Below are positions 1 to 9,027 of a stretch of 64,000 nt of DNA, piece after piece; the stretch's first letter is position 1; every line of letters begins with the position of its first letter. Both the position numbers and the translations under genes were made by a program. Source of the stretch: Mucilaginibacter sp. KACC 22063 (lineage in GTDB: Bacteria > Bacteroidota > Bacteroidia > Sphingobacteriales > Sphingobacteriaceae). The stretch is taken from assembly GCF_028736115.1 (NCBI RefSeq), contig NZ_CP117877.1, positions 1-64,000 on the forward strand, written 5' to 3'. Under the pieces are notes generated by a model. That model made no database searches. It had not been told where the DNA came from and saw only the letters and a program-made list of their open reading frames with translations.

Positions 1-274
1 TGATCCGCGCCGGACCCTCCTTAACAACGATCTCCACAGCAGCCTGATCACACAGCCCGTCGCCGGCAATTAAGGTATCTTCTATATGCTTTTCAAAAGA
101 ATCATCTTTTTTATCCACAACTACTGCAACACCTCCCTGGGCATACTTAGTGTTAGATTCATCTTCATTTGCCTTTGTAACTATCAGAACCTTACCATGC
201 TTTGCAGCCTTTAGTGCAAAACTTAATCCGGCAATGCCCGACCCTACCACAAGGAAATCCACAGTTTTTGTCAT
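1..274 (-). CDS. nadB: L-aspartate oxidase, N-terminal part (truncated by window edge)
   Basis: Only the first 91 residues lie in the window; the rest continues beyond base 1. Translation on the minus strand begins [20 protein letters not shown], a Rossmann FAD-binding motif (GSGIAG at residues 11-16), followed by a YAQGGVA block near residue 48 that is typical of the succinate dehydrogenase/aspartate oxidase flavoprotein family. The enzyme oxidises L-aspartate to iminoaspartate, the substrate of NadA. nadA lies divergently 410 bp away, which is the main reason to prefer NadB over a fumarate reductase subunit; the true SdhA is elsewhere in this window. The ATG complement is at 272-274. Confidence 0.88.
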   Translation of the reverse strand, partial: MTKTVDFLVVGSGIAGLSFALKAAKHGKVLIVTKANEDESNTKYAQGGVAVVVDKKDDSFEKHIEDTLIAGDGLCDQAAVEIVVKEGPARI

Positions 275-684
275 AAATCATTAAATAGATGTGTAAAAAT
301 AGTACTTGTGTTAATAAGCCTATTAAAAGATGTTAATTTTGCGTAGGTAAATAACTAATAAGTTTTTGAAGTGTGAGTAACTCTGGTTTTTCACAGTGAT
401 TTTGAAAATTTATCAGACACTTTTGAGATGATTTCACTGGTTCATCAACATTTTTCAACCAACTGAATAATTAACAAAAATGTTTTTGATAAAAATATTT
501 GCTTAATAAAATGATTTTAAAATGAGACGATTAGGCAAATAAAAATTAAACTGAGATGTTAATAACTTGCGGAAAAGTCATTTTTCAAAGAAAATTTAAA
601 GTGAATTTCTAACAAGATTAACACCTTAACAAACAATAGAAATTTATTTAAATAGAATTTTTGTATTTATTGGGATGTTTAAAA
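275..684. other. Divergent nadB/nadA intergenic region
   Basis: About 410 bp of very AT-rich DNA separate the divergent nadB and nadA starts. It must hold both promoters. I found no convincing TAnnTTTG box, ORF, riboswitch or long inverted repeat in it. Confidence 0.6.
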
Positions 685-1677
685 ATGGATACCTTCGAAG
701 AAATTAATGTCAAGGGTTTTGTCGACGAGTTTGTTGATCCGTCGCTGGATCTTTTCGATGAAATTGAAAAGTTAAAAAAGCAGAAGAATGCAGTTATACT
801 TGCACACTACTACCAGGATGGAGATATACAGGATATTGCCGATTACATTGGCGATAGCCTTGGGTTATCGCAACAAGCTGCAAAAACTGATGCGGATATC
901 ATTGTTTTCGCCGGCGTGCATTTCATGGCCGAAACAGCTAAGATTTTATCGCCCACAAAAAAGGTTTTGTTACCTGATATCAAGGCAGGCTGCTCACTTG
1001 CAGATAGTTGCCCGCCCCATTTGTTTAAAAAGTTTAAAGAGGCCTACCCAGATCACCTGGTTATCACCTACGTAAACTGTACGGCAGAACTGAAAGCCAT
1101 GAGTGACATAGTTTGTACATCAAGCAATGCTGTACAAATTGTAGAAAGCCTGCCTGCTGATCAGAAGATTATCTTCGGGCCAGACAGGAACCTTGGACGC
1201 TACGTGGCAGAGAAAACAGGACGTAACCTGGTGTTGTGGAACGGTGCCTGCATGGTACATGAGATCTTCTCCCGCGAAAAGATCACTAAGCTGAAAGAAA
1301 GGCACCCTGAAGCCAAGATATTAGCACACCCGGAGTGTGAGGAACATATATTGGAGTTAGCCGATTACATAGGCTCTACAACAGGAATTTTAAAATATGC
1401 GACTAACAGCCCTGCACAAGAGTTTATAGTAGCTACCGAGGCCGGAATTTTGCATCAGATGGAAAAAGAGAACACTGATAAAAAATTTTTTCCGGCTCCG
1501 CCGAATAATACTTGTGCATGTAACGACTGCCCGCACATGAAACGCAATACACTTGAAAAATTGTACCTGTGTTTAAAAAATGAAATACCGGAAATTACGT
1601 TGCCTGCGGCAATTATTGAAAAAGCAGTAAAACCAATTGAGCGAATGCTGGAAATCTCAGCTCAGCTCGGTTTATAA
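685..1677 (+). CDS. nadA: Quinolinate synthase NadA
   Basis: Condenses iminoaspartate with dihydroxyacetone phosphate to quinolinate, using a [4Fe-4S] cluster, in de novo NAD synthesis. The product from the ATG at 685 is 330 residues, normal for the family. An in-frame TTG 24 bp upstream (661) would add eight residues and is less likely. Cysteines at family positions are visible: C103 in [10 protein letters not shown]189 in NGACMVH and C282 in the [14 protein letters not shown] block near residues 277-290. By comparison with other NadA proteins these three should ligate the cluster. The gene is divergent from nadB, its pathway partner, and is followed by a strong terminator. Confidence 0.96.
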   Translation: MDTFEEINVKGFVDEFVDPSLDLFDEIEKLKKQKNAVILAHYYQDGDIQDIADYIGDSLGLSQQAAKTDADIIVFAGVHFMAETAKILSPTKKVLLPDIKAGCSLADSCPPHLFKKFKEAYPDHLVITYVNCTAELKAMSDIVCTSSNAVQIVESLPADQKIIFGPDRNLGRYVAEKTGRNLVLWNGACMVHEIFSREKITKLKERHPEAKILAHPECEEHILELADYIGSTTGILKYATNSPAQEFIVATEAGILHQMEKENTDKKFFPAPPNNTCACNDCPHMKRNTLEKLYLCLKNEIPEITLPAAIIEKAVKPIERMLEISAQLGL

Positions 1678-1702
1678 AAAATTTTCCGGCTTCGCCGGGA
1701 AG

Positions 1703-1734
1703 AAAAAAAGCCGACCATTCGGTCGGCTTTTTTA
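1703..1734 (+). terminator. Terminator after nadA, probably bidirectional
   Basis: AAAAAAAGCCGACC, loop ATTC, GGTCGGCTTTTTT: a GC-rich stem flanked by an A-run and a T-run, so it can stop nadA and the convergent endonuclease gene. A smaller TTCCGGC/GCCGGGAA hairpin lies just before it (1684-1700). Confidence 0.85.
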
Positions 1735-1753
1735 GTAAATAGGGTGTTGCGGA

Positions 1754-3178
1754 TTATATACCGCTATCTGCTTTTGTCTCAATGGCATCCTGTACAGATT
1801 GTGGTAATGCCGAAAGCAAGTTATAACCGGTTGCTTTTTCAATATCACGTACTGTTACAATGTATTTTTTCCAATCCTGATCGATAGAATTGATGTTAGG
1901 TGTATTTACAGCTATTACCCTTGTGGTACTGGTTACGCGCATTAAATCGGCATCGCCTTTTGGTATAATAACAGCTACTTTCCAAACATTGCTTGGTACG
2001 GTTACGTGTCCGCTGTTCACAGTTTCTGCACTGCCACTGCTGCCTGTTCCGCCTTTACCATAGCTACCCATAATGATGTAAACTTCATCGCCCGAGCTCA
2101 CTTCAGAACGTAAATAGTTTTCCAGATTAGCCCATGTTTTCTGGTTATTCTGCGGTGCTTGCGGAATCATATTCGTCATCAGGAAGGTGGCAGAATTGGC
2201 ATTTGCCGAACTTGTACGATCGGCAGAAGGGCAGTTGTGCCCACGGTCGAACCCTGAGCCGCTATAAGCAGTGTTGGTAACAGCATAAAACCCAGTTGGT
2301 AAGCCGCTGAAGGCTGCAAAATTGTTAAGGCGGTCGCTTACATTGGTTGTGTTGGTCGCATCAAGGTGCCAGCTTACCCAGTTTGGTGTACCACGTGCAC
2401 TGCTGTACGATTCTACATAATAACCCTGGTCAATCAGGTAATTATCGCCGCTTGCTGCTGATGCAACAGCACCCGATGGATTACCGAATAAAAGATTGCT
2501 GTTGTCGCCACTCTTAGGCGGGGCATCGCTGCCAACCGTTACGCCACGTGCTGCTGAAGGGGTAGAAGTACCAGCAGTATCAACCGGGTTGGTATCCGGT
2601 ATGTTGATAGTAAAGCCAGGATCGCCGGTTCCTTTAAACATGATATCATCAATGTTTAAACGCGGGGTTGTGCTGGTTGTAATATCTTTAATCTGTAAGC
2701 GCACCTTACCGGTAGCATTCACTTTAAATGAGTCGACTACCAATGTGGTATTGTTATCAACCATGTCAGTACCAATCTGGGTATAGGTAACGCCGCCGTC
2801 GGTAGATTTTAACAACTGCCAGGTAGAGGCGGCATCTGTTCCGTATTTGCCGTGTTTTATGTAAACGGTAGCCAGGTTATTAATATCAAAGTTCATGGTA
2901 ATAGCACCAGTTTTCATCCTGACAGATTGCGTACCGTTTTTTAAATCGGCGGCAAGGCTGCCCAATAACGCGTTATCGAAACTCCATGAGCCGGAACCTA
3001 AAGTTACATCGGCTTTGGCATATCCAGTTTTACTTCCGTAATCAAAGTTTTCGGTTACCGAATAGTTTTGTACAGCGGGGGTAGTGGGGTTGGTGATGAT
3101 GTCGTCCTTGCTATCCTTTTTACAGCTTGTAAAAGCAGCGGATAAAGCAGCAAATAAAAGTAAGTGTTTTAACTTCAT
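1754..3178 (-). CDS. Secreted DNA/RNA non-specific endonuclease (NUC1 family), lipoprotein
   Basis: 474 residues. The N-terminus MKLKHLLLFAALSAAFTSCKK is a lipoprotein signal with lipobox cysteine, so the mature protein should sit in the envelope or outside the cell. Residues about 40-185 form a beta-rich domain ending in a DDIMFKG segment, resembling the jelly-roll/carbohydrate-binding modules placed before Bacteroidota extracellular enzymes. The C-terminal half is the beta-beta-alpha-metal nuclease: DRGHNCPSADR carries the catalytic His of the DRGH motif, and NQKTWANLE carries the Mg-binding Asn. The likely role is degradation or scavenging of extracellular nucleic acid. It is monocistronic and converges on nadA. 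Confidence 0.88.
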   Translation of the reverse strand: MKLKHLLLFAALSAAFTSCKKDSKDDIITNPTTPAVQNYSVTENFDYGSKTGYAKADVTLGSGSWSFDNALLGSLAADLKNGTQSVRMKTGAITMNFDINNLATVYIKHGKYGTDAASTWQLLKSTDGGVTYTQIGTDMVDNNTTLVVDSFKVNATGKVRLQIKDITTSTTPRLNIDDIMFKGTGDPGFTINIPDTNPVDTAGTSTPSAARGVTVGSDAPPKSGDNSNLLFGNPSGAVASAASGDNYLIDQGYYVESYSSARGTPNWVSWHLDATNTTNVSDRLNNFAAFSGLPTGFYAVTNTAYSGSGFDRGHNCPSADRTSSANANSATFLMTNMIPQAPQNNQKTWANLENYLRSEVSSGDEVYIIMGSYGKGGTGSSGSAETVNSGHVTVPSNVWKVAVIIPKGDADLMRVTSTTRVIAVNTPNINSIDQDWKKYIVTVRDIEKATGYNLLSALPQSVQDAIETKADSGI

Positions 3179-3289
3179 AGAATTGTTTTTAACAGTTTAC
3201 GAAGATCAGGCAACTATTGTTAATTCTATATTAAAAATTTTATACATAGGTAAAAAATTCATTACGTACCGCCTGATAATCATATTACT

Positions 3290-3297
3290 TATCTTTG
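3290..3297 (+). promoter_or_regulatory. Putative Bacteroidota -7 box for thiL
   Basis: TATCTTTG is an exact match to the TAnnTTTG -7 consensus, but it ends only 4 bp before the annotated thiL ATG. No clear -33 TTG is seen at the expected spacing. Confidence 0.4.
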
Positions 3298-3301
3298 CAG
3301 G

Positions 3302-4351
3302 ATGGATTTGTTTGAAAACACCGAAAGAACGAACATAAGTGAGATGGGTGAATTTGGTTTGATTGATCATTTGACCAAAAACTTCCCGATAAAAAACAGC
3401 AAAACTCAAAAAGGTATTGGTGACGATGCCGCAGTGCTTGACCCGAAGGAAAAGAAAGTATTGATATCAACCGATATGCTGCTCGAGGGGATCCACTTTG
3501 ATTTGGCGTATACACCATTAAGGCATTTAGGTTACAAATCTGTTCAGGTAAACCTGAGCGATATATATGCCATGAACGGTATACCTGAGCAGATCACCGT
3601 TTCTATAGGCCTGTCAAGCAAATACACGCTTGAAGCCGTTGAAGAGATATATGAAGGTATTTACCTGGCTTGCGAAAAGTATGGCATTGACCTGATAGGC
3701 GGCGATACCACATCATCAAAGCAGGGGCTGGTAATTAGTGTAACCGTGTTAGGTTATGCTGATGAAAAAGATATAACATACCGTAATGGTGCCGAAGAAG
3801 GCGACCTGATCTGCGTGAGCGGAGACTTAGGCGGTGCCTATACAGGTTTGCAGTTACTGGAGCGGGAGAAGATCGTTTACCTTGAAAACCCGAACATACA
3901 GCCTGACCTGGAGGGTAAAGACTATATCATTGAGCGCCAGTTAAAACCTGAAGCGCGTCGAGACGTGATTGATTTGCTTAAATCGCGCGAGATTAAGCCC
4001 ACAGCCATGATCGATGTATCAGATGGGCTGGCATCTGAAATATTGCATATCTGTAAACAAAGCGATAAAGGGTGTAATTTGTACGAGGAGAAAATCCCGA
4101 TTGATCCGATGACTTTTGATACTGCCCGTGAGTTTAACCTTGATCCTACTGTTTGTGCATTAAGTGGCGGCGAAGATTACGAGCTGTTATTTACGATTAA
4201 ACAAGCCGACTACGACAAAATTAAGCACGATGTGGATGTGAGTATCATTGGCTATATCACAGAGGCTTCTGCGGGCTATAATTTAATTTCTAAAAGCGGG
4301 CAGGTACACAACATTACCGCCCAGGGTTGGAATGCATTTAAAAAGCAGTAA
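3302..4351 (+). CDS. thiL: Thiamine-monophosphate kinase ThiL
   Basis: Phosphorylates thiamine monophosphate to thiamine diphosphate, the last step of cofactor synthesis. The protein has 349 residues, the usual length. It shows the N-terminal GDDAAVL metal/ATP loop, the STDMLLEGIHFD segment, GGDTTSS, and late glycine-rich SGGEDYELLF, all typical of the PurM/ThiL (AIR synthase-like) fold. I keep the ATG at 3302 because the RTNISEMGEFGLI stretch before the second ATG (3344) resembles the N-terminus of Bacteroidota homologues. No other thiamine genes are nearby; it is followed by a strong terminator. Confidence 0.95.
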   Translation: MDLFENTERTNISEMGEFGLIDHLTKNFPIKNSKTQKGIGDDAAVLDPKEKKVLISTDMLLEGIHFDLAYTPLRHLGYKSVQVNLSDIYAMNGIPEQITVSIGLSSKYTLEAVEEIYEGIYLACEKYGIDLIGGDTTSSKQGLVISVTVLGYADEKDITYRNGAEEGDLICVSGDLGGAYTGLQLLEREKIVYLENPNIQPDLEGKDYIIERQLKPEARRDVIDLLKSREIKPTAMIDVSDGLASEILHICKQSDKGCNLYEEKIPIDPMTFDTAREFNLDPTVCALSGGEDYELLFTIKQADYDKIKHDVDVSIIGYITEASAGYNLISKSGQVHNITAQGWNAFKKQ

Positions 4352-4374
4352 TTCGCTTAAATTAAAAATTTTTT

Positions 4375-4403
4375 CGGGGATGGCATTCGCCATCCCCGTT
4401 TTT
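4375..4403 (+). terminator. Terminator after thiL
   Basis: CGGGGATGGC, loop ATTC, GCCATCCCCG followed by TTTTT: a 10-bp stem with T-run directly downstream of thiL. Confidence 0.85.
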
Positions 4404-4480
4404 GAATCAGGGTATTAAAGTTTAGCAGTATAAATACTATATTAGTAATTACAATTCCTTATCATATTTAATCCCCTATT

Positions 4481-5095
4481 ATGAATGAGATCAAAAATAT
4501 GCCCCGCGAAGTTGTGACAGGTACAGCTACCGGGTTAATTTTCATGTCTATTTTTACTGTTGCATGGGCTTGCCTGGCTAATTTTGGTTTACAGGGCAAC
4601 GACGATCATATCGTGCTTTTCGCTTTTACAATACCTGTATTGTTTTATATAAGCCAGTCCGTACATATTTACCGTAATGCTAATTTATTTCAACCAGCGG
4701 GTGCAGAAGATGCTATAGAGAAGAAAAAGAAAGGCAAGTGGTTCGGAATTATATTTGCGTTAGAAGGAGTATTCATCTTTTTGGCAATAAATATAGTGAC
4801 CTGGATAGGGCATGCAGAACTAACGCTGCCTGCTATGGCTTTGGTAGTAGGACTGCATTTTTTTCCCCTGGCTTGGGTATTTGAAAGAAAAATTGATTAT
4901 TTGCTGGGCAGCTGGGCTACCGTAGTTGCTTTAACAGCTGCGTATTATGCGTACCATCATTTATGGAACGGCTATACTATTGCGACTGTTATAGGAGTTG
5001 GTATGGCTCTCACTACAAGTGCTTATGCTATTTATATGATCACTTACGGCCGTAAGCTTTTATCAGGCGTAAAGCAACAGCCACACTACGCATAG
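4481..5095 (+). CDS. Multi-pass membrane protein of unknown function
   Basis: 204 residues with about six hydrophobic segments: residues roughly 15-35, 43-60, 83-103, 110-128, 136-156 and 160-180. A basic cytoplasmic linker (KKKKGK) lies near residue 75. I do not recognise a catalytic motif. The pattern (short hydrophilic N-terminus, alternating helices, FERK before the last two helices) recalls small uncharacterised bacterial integral membrane families such as DUF7010, but this is only a resemblance. It stands alone between two terminators. Confidence 0.72.
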   Translation: MNEIKNMPREVVTGTATGLIFMSIFTVAWACLANFGLQGNDDHIVLFAFTIPVLFYISQSVHIYRNANLFQPAGAEDAIEKKKKGKWFGIIFALEGVFIFLAINIVTWIGHAELTLPAMALVVGLHFFPLAWVFERKIDYLLGSWATVVALTAAYYAYHHLWNGYTIATVIGVGMALTTSAYAIYMITYGRKLLSGVKQQPHYA

Positions 5096-5115
5096 TAAGA
5101 CCCTATTTATAACCA

Positions 5116-5144
5116 AAAAGGCTCTGCACAAGCAGAGCCTCTTC
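5116..5144 (-). terminator. Terminator after the sdh operon
   Basis: The stem GGCTCTG / CAGAGCC with a 6-nt loop reads on the minus strand into TTTTTGG, so it best serves sdhB; it may also act on the convergent membrane-protein gene. Confidence 0.75.
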
Positions 5145-5162
5145 TAAGTATGTAAGTGATAA

Positions 5163-5957
5163 TTAAGCGCCTTCGTGCTTAACCTCATGTACTTCTTCCT
5201 GACGGAAAAATTTAGCGCTGAAGAAATCGTAATTCATACGGCCAATATTAACCAATGAAATTTCTTTAGGGCATTCTGCCTCACAAGCACCAGTGTTGGT
5301 ACAGTTACCAAAACCTTCTTCGTCCATTTGGGCAACCATGGTTTGCACACGGCGGTAACGCTCTGGCTGGCCTTGTGGCAACAATGCAAGCTGAGAGATT
5401 TTAGCCGATACAAACAACATAGCCGAAGCATTTTTACAAGCAGCAACACATGCACCGCAACCGATACAGGTAGCAGAGTTAAAAGCCTCATCAGCAATGG
5501 TTTTTGGGATTGGGATAGCGTTGGCATCCGGCACACCACCAGTATTAACAGATACATAACCACCGGCTTGCTGGATACGGTCAAAAGCAGAGCGGTCAAC
5601 CGCTAAGTCTCTAATAACCGGGAAAGCAGCCGCGCGCCAAGGCTCAATGGTAATGGTTTCGCCATTGTGGAAGCTGCGCATGTGTAACTGGCAGGTTGTG
5701 ATGGCACGTTTAGGGCCATGCGGACGGCCGTTGATATATAACGAACACATACCGCAGATACCTTCGCGGCAATCGTGATCAAAATAGATCGGCTCCTGAC
5801 CAGATTTGATCAGGCTTTCGTTCACCACGTCAAGCATCTCAAGGAATGACATGTCGGGCGAAATATTTTCAGCCTTGTAAGTTTCAAACTTACCGGCAGC
5901 ATTTGCATCTTTTTGACGCCATACTTTAAGCGTCAGGTTCATATTTCCGTTTTCCAT
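5163..5957 (-). CDS. sdhB: Succinate dehydrogenase/fumarate reductase iron-sulfur subunit
   Basis: 264-residue electron-transfer subunit linking the flavoprotein to the quinone-reducing cytochrome b at the inner membrane. The [2Fe-2S] ligands are C63, C68, C71 and C89 (CREGICGMC ... ITTC). The second domain has [11 protein letters not shown] (C164, C167, C170, C174) and [11 protein letters not shown] (C219, C225, C229), the ferredoxin pattern for the [4Fe-4S] and [3Fe-4S] centres. Translation may begin at MENGN or at the next Met (residue 6); the five-residue difference cannot be settled here. It is the last gene of sdhCAB, separated from sdhA by a 72-bp gap containing a long inverted repeat. 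Confidence 0.95.
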   Translation of the reverse strand: MENGNMNLTLKVWRQKDANAAGKFETYKAENISPDMSFLEMLDVVNESLIKSGQEPIYFDHDCREGICGMCSLYINGRPHGPKRAITTCQLHMRSFHNGETITIEPWRAAAFPVIRDLAVDRSAFDRIQQAGGYVSVNTGGVPDANAIPIPKTIADEAFNSATCIGCGACVAACKNASAMLFVSAKISQLALLPQGQPERYRRVQTMVAQMDEEGFGNCTNTGACEAECPKEISLVNIGRMNYDFFSAKFFRQEEVHEVKHEGA

Positions 5958-5978
5958 CTCTAATTAAGATTAGAAGCA

Positions 5979-6028
5979 AGAGTTAAGAATCAGGAGTCAA
6001 GATGTCTTGTCTCTTGATTCTTAACTCT
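5979..6028. repeat. Intercistronic inverted repeat between sdhA and sdhB
   Basis: AGAGTTAAGAATCA (5979-5992) is perfectly complementary to TGATTCTTAACTCT (6015-6028), with further pairing CAAGA/TCTTG in the middle. The 14-bp outer stem is AT-rich with no T-run, so it looks more like an mRNA-processing or stability element, or a dispersed repeat, than a terminator. Confidence 0.75.
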
Positions 6029-6029
6029 A

Positions 6030-7964
6030 TTATTTGTAATTCCTTTGTGCTAAATGAACGTTCTCGAATACCAGTTCTTCCTTGTGTAAAACTTCAGGCT
6101 GGTTATCACCGGTGTACTCCCAGGCAGCAACATAAGCATATTGGTCGTCATGACGTAATGCTTCACCTTCTTCCGTTTGTGATTCAACACGGAAGTGGCC
6201 ACCGCATGATTCGCGACGGTCTAAAGCATCTTCAACCATCAGTGCACCCAGTTCGATAAAGTCTGCTACGCGGCCGGCTCTTTCCAATGAAGAGTTTAGC
6301 TCTTCATTTTCACCAACTACAATCGCATTTTTCCAGAAGTCGTCTTTTAAGGCCTGTATTAAACCACGTGCTTTAAGCAAGCCTTCTTCGCTGCGTGCCA
6401 TACCGCAATATTCCCATATAATGTGGCCAAGTTCGCGGTGGTATTCAATTACAGTTTTATTGCCTTTTAAGCTTAACAGCTTTTTGATGTTGGCTAAAGT
6501 ATCTGCTTTTGTTTGTGCAAAAGCAGGGTGGTTTGTATCAACCGGCTTAGGTCCTATAGTAGCAAGGTAATCGCCTAAAGTGTAAGGGATCACAAAGTAA
6601 CCATCAGATAAACCTTGCATTAGTGCCGATGCACCTAAGCGGTTGGCACCATGATCTGAGAAGTTAGCCTCACCTAAGCAGTATAAACCCGGGATGGTGG
6701 TCATCAGGTTATAATCAACCCAAAGGCCGCCCATGGTATAGTGTACCGCAGGGTAAATACGCATTGGCTGTTTGTAAGGGTTCTCGTCAGTGATCTGCAG
6801 GTACATGTCAAACAGGTTACCATATTTAGCAGCCACTGTTTCTTCGCCTAAACGTTTAATAGCGTCGGCAAAGTCGAGGAACACGGCTAAACCAGATGCA
6901 CCAACACCTTTACCTTCATCGGCCATTTCCTTCGCGTTACGTGAAGCCACGTCGCGCGGAACTAGGTTACCGAATGCTGGATATTTTCTTTCCAGGAAGT
7001 AATCGCGGTCTTCTTCCTTTACGTCAGAAGCTTTGATCTGTCCTTTTTGTAATTTCTGAGCAGTTTCTACACTTTTTGGTGCCCAAACACGTCCGTCATT
7101 ACGTAACGACTCAGACATCAGCGTAAGCTTAGACTGGTGATCGCCGGTTACAGGGATACAGGTTGGGTGAATTTGAGTGTAGCAAGGGTTTGCAAAATAA
7201 GCACCGCGTTTGTGTGCGCGCCAAGCTGCTGTTACGTTTGAACCAATTGCGTTTGTTGAAAGGTAGAATACGTTACCATAACCGCCTGTACATAATAATA
7301 CGGCATGACCTGCATGCGTATCAATTGCTCCTGTTTTAAGGTTACGGGTTACAATACCACGTGCATGTCCGTCTGCTACAACAAGGTCAAGCATTTCGTG
7401 GCGGGTATACATTTTAACCTTACCCTCGTGGATTTGGCGGTTAAGTGCAGAATAAGCGCCTAACAGTAATTGCTGTCCTGTTTGGCCACGTGCATAAAAA
7501 GTACGTGATACCTGTGCACCACCAAATGAACGGTTATCTAATAAACCGCCGTATTCGCGGGCAAAAGGCACACCCTGTGCAACGCACTGGTCAATAATAT
7601 TTACCGAGTTTTCGGCTAAGCGGTAAACGTTAGCTTCGCGGGCACGATAGTCGCCACCTTTTATAGTATCATAAAACAAGCGGTAAACGCTGTCACCATC
7701 ATTACGATAGTTTTTTGCTGCATTTATACCACCCTGTGCTGCAATAGAGTGTGCACGGCGCGGGCTATCCTGAAAACAGAATGCAGTAACGTTATATCCC
7801 AGTTCGGCCAGTGAAGCTGCTGCTGATGCGCCTGCCAAACCTGTACCTACAACTATTACATTGTATTTACGTTTGTTGGCCGGGTTAACCAACTTTAAGT
7901 TAAACTTATGCTTGCTCCATTTTTCGGCTATCGGGCCCTGAGGAACTTTGGCATCTAAACTCAT
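6030..7964 (-). CDS. sdhA: Succinate dehydrogenase/fumarate reductase flavoprotein subunit
   Basis: 644-residue catalytic subunit interconverting succinate and fumarate. The FAD-binding [10 protein letters not shown] motif lies near residue 41, followed by [15 protein letters not shown] (the histidine region where the family binds FAD covalently). The substrate/active-site region HPTCIP is near residue 265, with [22 protein letters not shown] and REDGGHFR-like [10 protein letters not shown] towards the C-terminus. The length and the single cytochrome subunit upstream match the Bacteroidota/epsilon type of complex II with a di-heme cytochrome b. It is 37 bp after sdhC. Confidence 0.96.
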   Translation of the reverse strand: MSLDAKVPQGPIAEKWSKHKFNLKLVNPANKRKYNVIVVGTGLAGASAAASLAELGYNVTAFCFQDSPRRAHSIAAQGGINAAKNYRNDGDSVYRLFYDTIKGGDYRAREANVYRLAENSVNIIDQCVAQGVPFAREYGGLLDNRSFGGAQVSRTFYARGQTGQQLLLGAYSALNRQIHEGKVKMYTRHEMLDLVVADGHARGIVTRNLKTGAIDTHAGHAVLLCTGGYGNVFYLSTNAIGSNVTAAWRAHKRGAYFANPCYTQIHPTCIPVTGDHQSKLTLMSESLRNDGRVWAPKSVETAQKLQKGQIKASDVKEEDRDYFLERKYPAFGNLVPRDVASRNAKEMADEGKGVGASGLAVFLDFADAIKRLGEETVAAKYGNLFDMYLQITDENPYKQPMRIYPAVHYTMGGLWVDYNLMTTIPGLYCLGEANFSDHGANRLGASALMQGLSDGYFVIPYTLGDYLATIGPKPVDTNHPAFAQTKADTLANIKKLLSLKGNKTVIEYHRELGHIIWEYCGMARSEEGLLKARGLIQALKDDFWKNAIVVGENEELNSSLERAGRVADFIELGALMVEDALDRRESCGGHFRVESQTEEGEALRHDDQYAYVAAWEYTGDNQPEVLHKEELVFENVHLAQRNYK

Positions 7965-8001
7965 TTCTTTTCGTTTTTATTTTTGAGTTGATAAGATCAA
8001 C

Positions 8002-8778
8002 TCACTTGATGAAAAAATAATAAACCGGCATTGCGGCAAAAAGAATAGGTATGATTACGGCAAACAGCCATGTACCTATAAAGTAAATGATTGGCTTATA
8101 CTTACGGTGTGTCCAGCCGATGGTATGGAAAGCACTTTGAAAGCCATGCAGCATATGGAATGACAATGCACCCATAGCAATTACATAAATAACTACATAC
8201 CACCAGATTTTAAAGCTTGCTGCAACACGTGCATGCAGGTCTTTTACGCGTACAATTTCGGTATCACCATCAAATGATTGTGAATGCTCGAAATCAGCTT
8301 TCGCCGGGGTAAACTCGCTAACGGTTCTTTCGCCGGTTACAAGGTTGGTACGGTACTCTTTAAAACCAACAGTGTGGGTAAACTTGTACTTGTACCAGAA
8401 ATCGCCCATGTGGATAACGATGAACAAAAACAGGATTGAACCTAAAAGGCCCATGTTTTGTGACGACCATGATGATGGTGATTTTTGTGCAGATGCATAT
8501 CTTACCGGGCGTGCCTTACGGTTACGTGTGGTAAGGATGATCGCATACAGGGCATGTATTAAAATACAAGCGTACAATATGTATGCAACTACTTCTATCG
8601 GCGGAAAATGCGTTAAGAAGTTTGCATAAACGTTGAAGCTGTAACCATCATCGTTGCTAAACAACTGTAGGTTACCTGCCAGGTGCACAATTAAAAAGGT
8701 ACACAAAAACAAGCCTGTTAAAGCCATGATCAGCTTTTTTCCCAGCGACGAGTTCAAGGTTTGTTTGGATTCGCTCAT
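8002..8778 (-). CDS. sdhC: Succinate dehydrogenase cytochrome b subunit
   Basis: 258-residue membrane anchor. It opens with SSLGKKLIMALTGLFLCTF and IVHLAGNLQLF, the signature of the single-subunit cytochrome b558 anchors that carry two hemes. Five hydrophobic segments are visible (about residues 14-36, 58-80, 107-127, 190-212, 230-255), and histidines at helix ends (HLAGN, HALYA, HMGDFW, HMLHGF) are the expected heme ligands. First gene of the sdhCAB operon. A TAnnTTTG box lies 21 bp upstream. Confidence 0.93.
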   Translation of the reverse strand: MSESKQTLNSSLGKKLIMALTGLFLCTFLIVHLAGNLQLFSNDDGYSFNVYANFLTHFPPIEVVAYILYACILIHALYAIILTTRNRKARPVRYASAQKSPSSWSSQNMGLLGSILFLFIVIHMGDFWYKYKFTHTVGFKEYRTNLVTGERTVSEFTPAKADFEHSQSFDGDTEIVRVKDLHARVAASFKIWWYVVIYVIAMGALSFHMLHGFQSAFHTIGWTHRKYKPIIYFIGTWLFAVIIPILFAAMPVYYFFIK

Positions 8779-8798
8779 TATAAAACAGATTTATTGGG

Positions 8799-8806
8799 CA
8801 AAATTA
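8799..8806 (-). promoter_or_regulatory. Putative -7 box for the sdhCAB operon
   Basis: On the minus strand TAATTTTG matches TAnnTTTG and ends 20 bp before the sdhC ATG. The -33 element is not clear. Confidence 0.45.
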
Positions 8807-9027
8807 TTTATTAAAACCGGAAAGATATATACATGGCTGACTTATTATAGTGCAAATAGCTATTTAGAAACATTCTAAAAAATTACAATTCCATTGCACA
8901 TAAATTATCAACATTGTTGCTAACAGATAGTTTTTGACTGAAACTGAGAATAATAAATACAATCTTTATCAGTTATTATCACAAAATTACTTTCAACAAA
9001 AAGTGATTTTGCTTTTCTTTGCTGATA

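Noticed and set aside
3084..3338. 84-codon plus-strand frame across the endonuclease gene start
   Set aside because: It overlaps the antisense of the lipoprotein signal and the thiL start, both better supported; coding pattern is absent.
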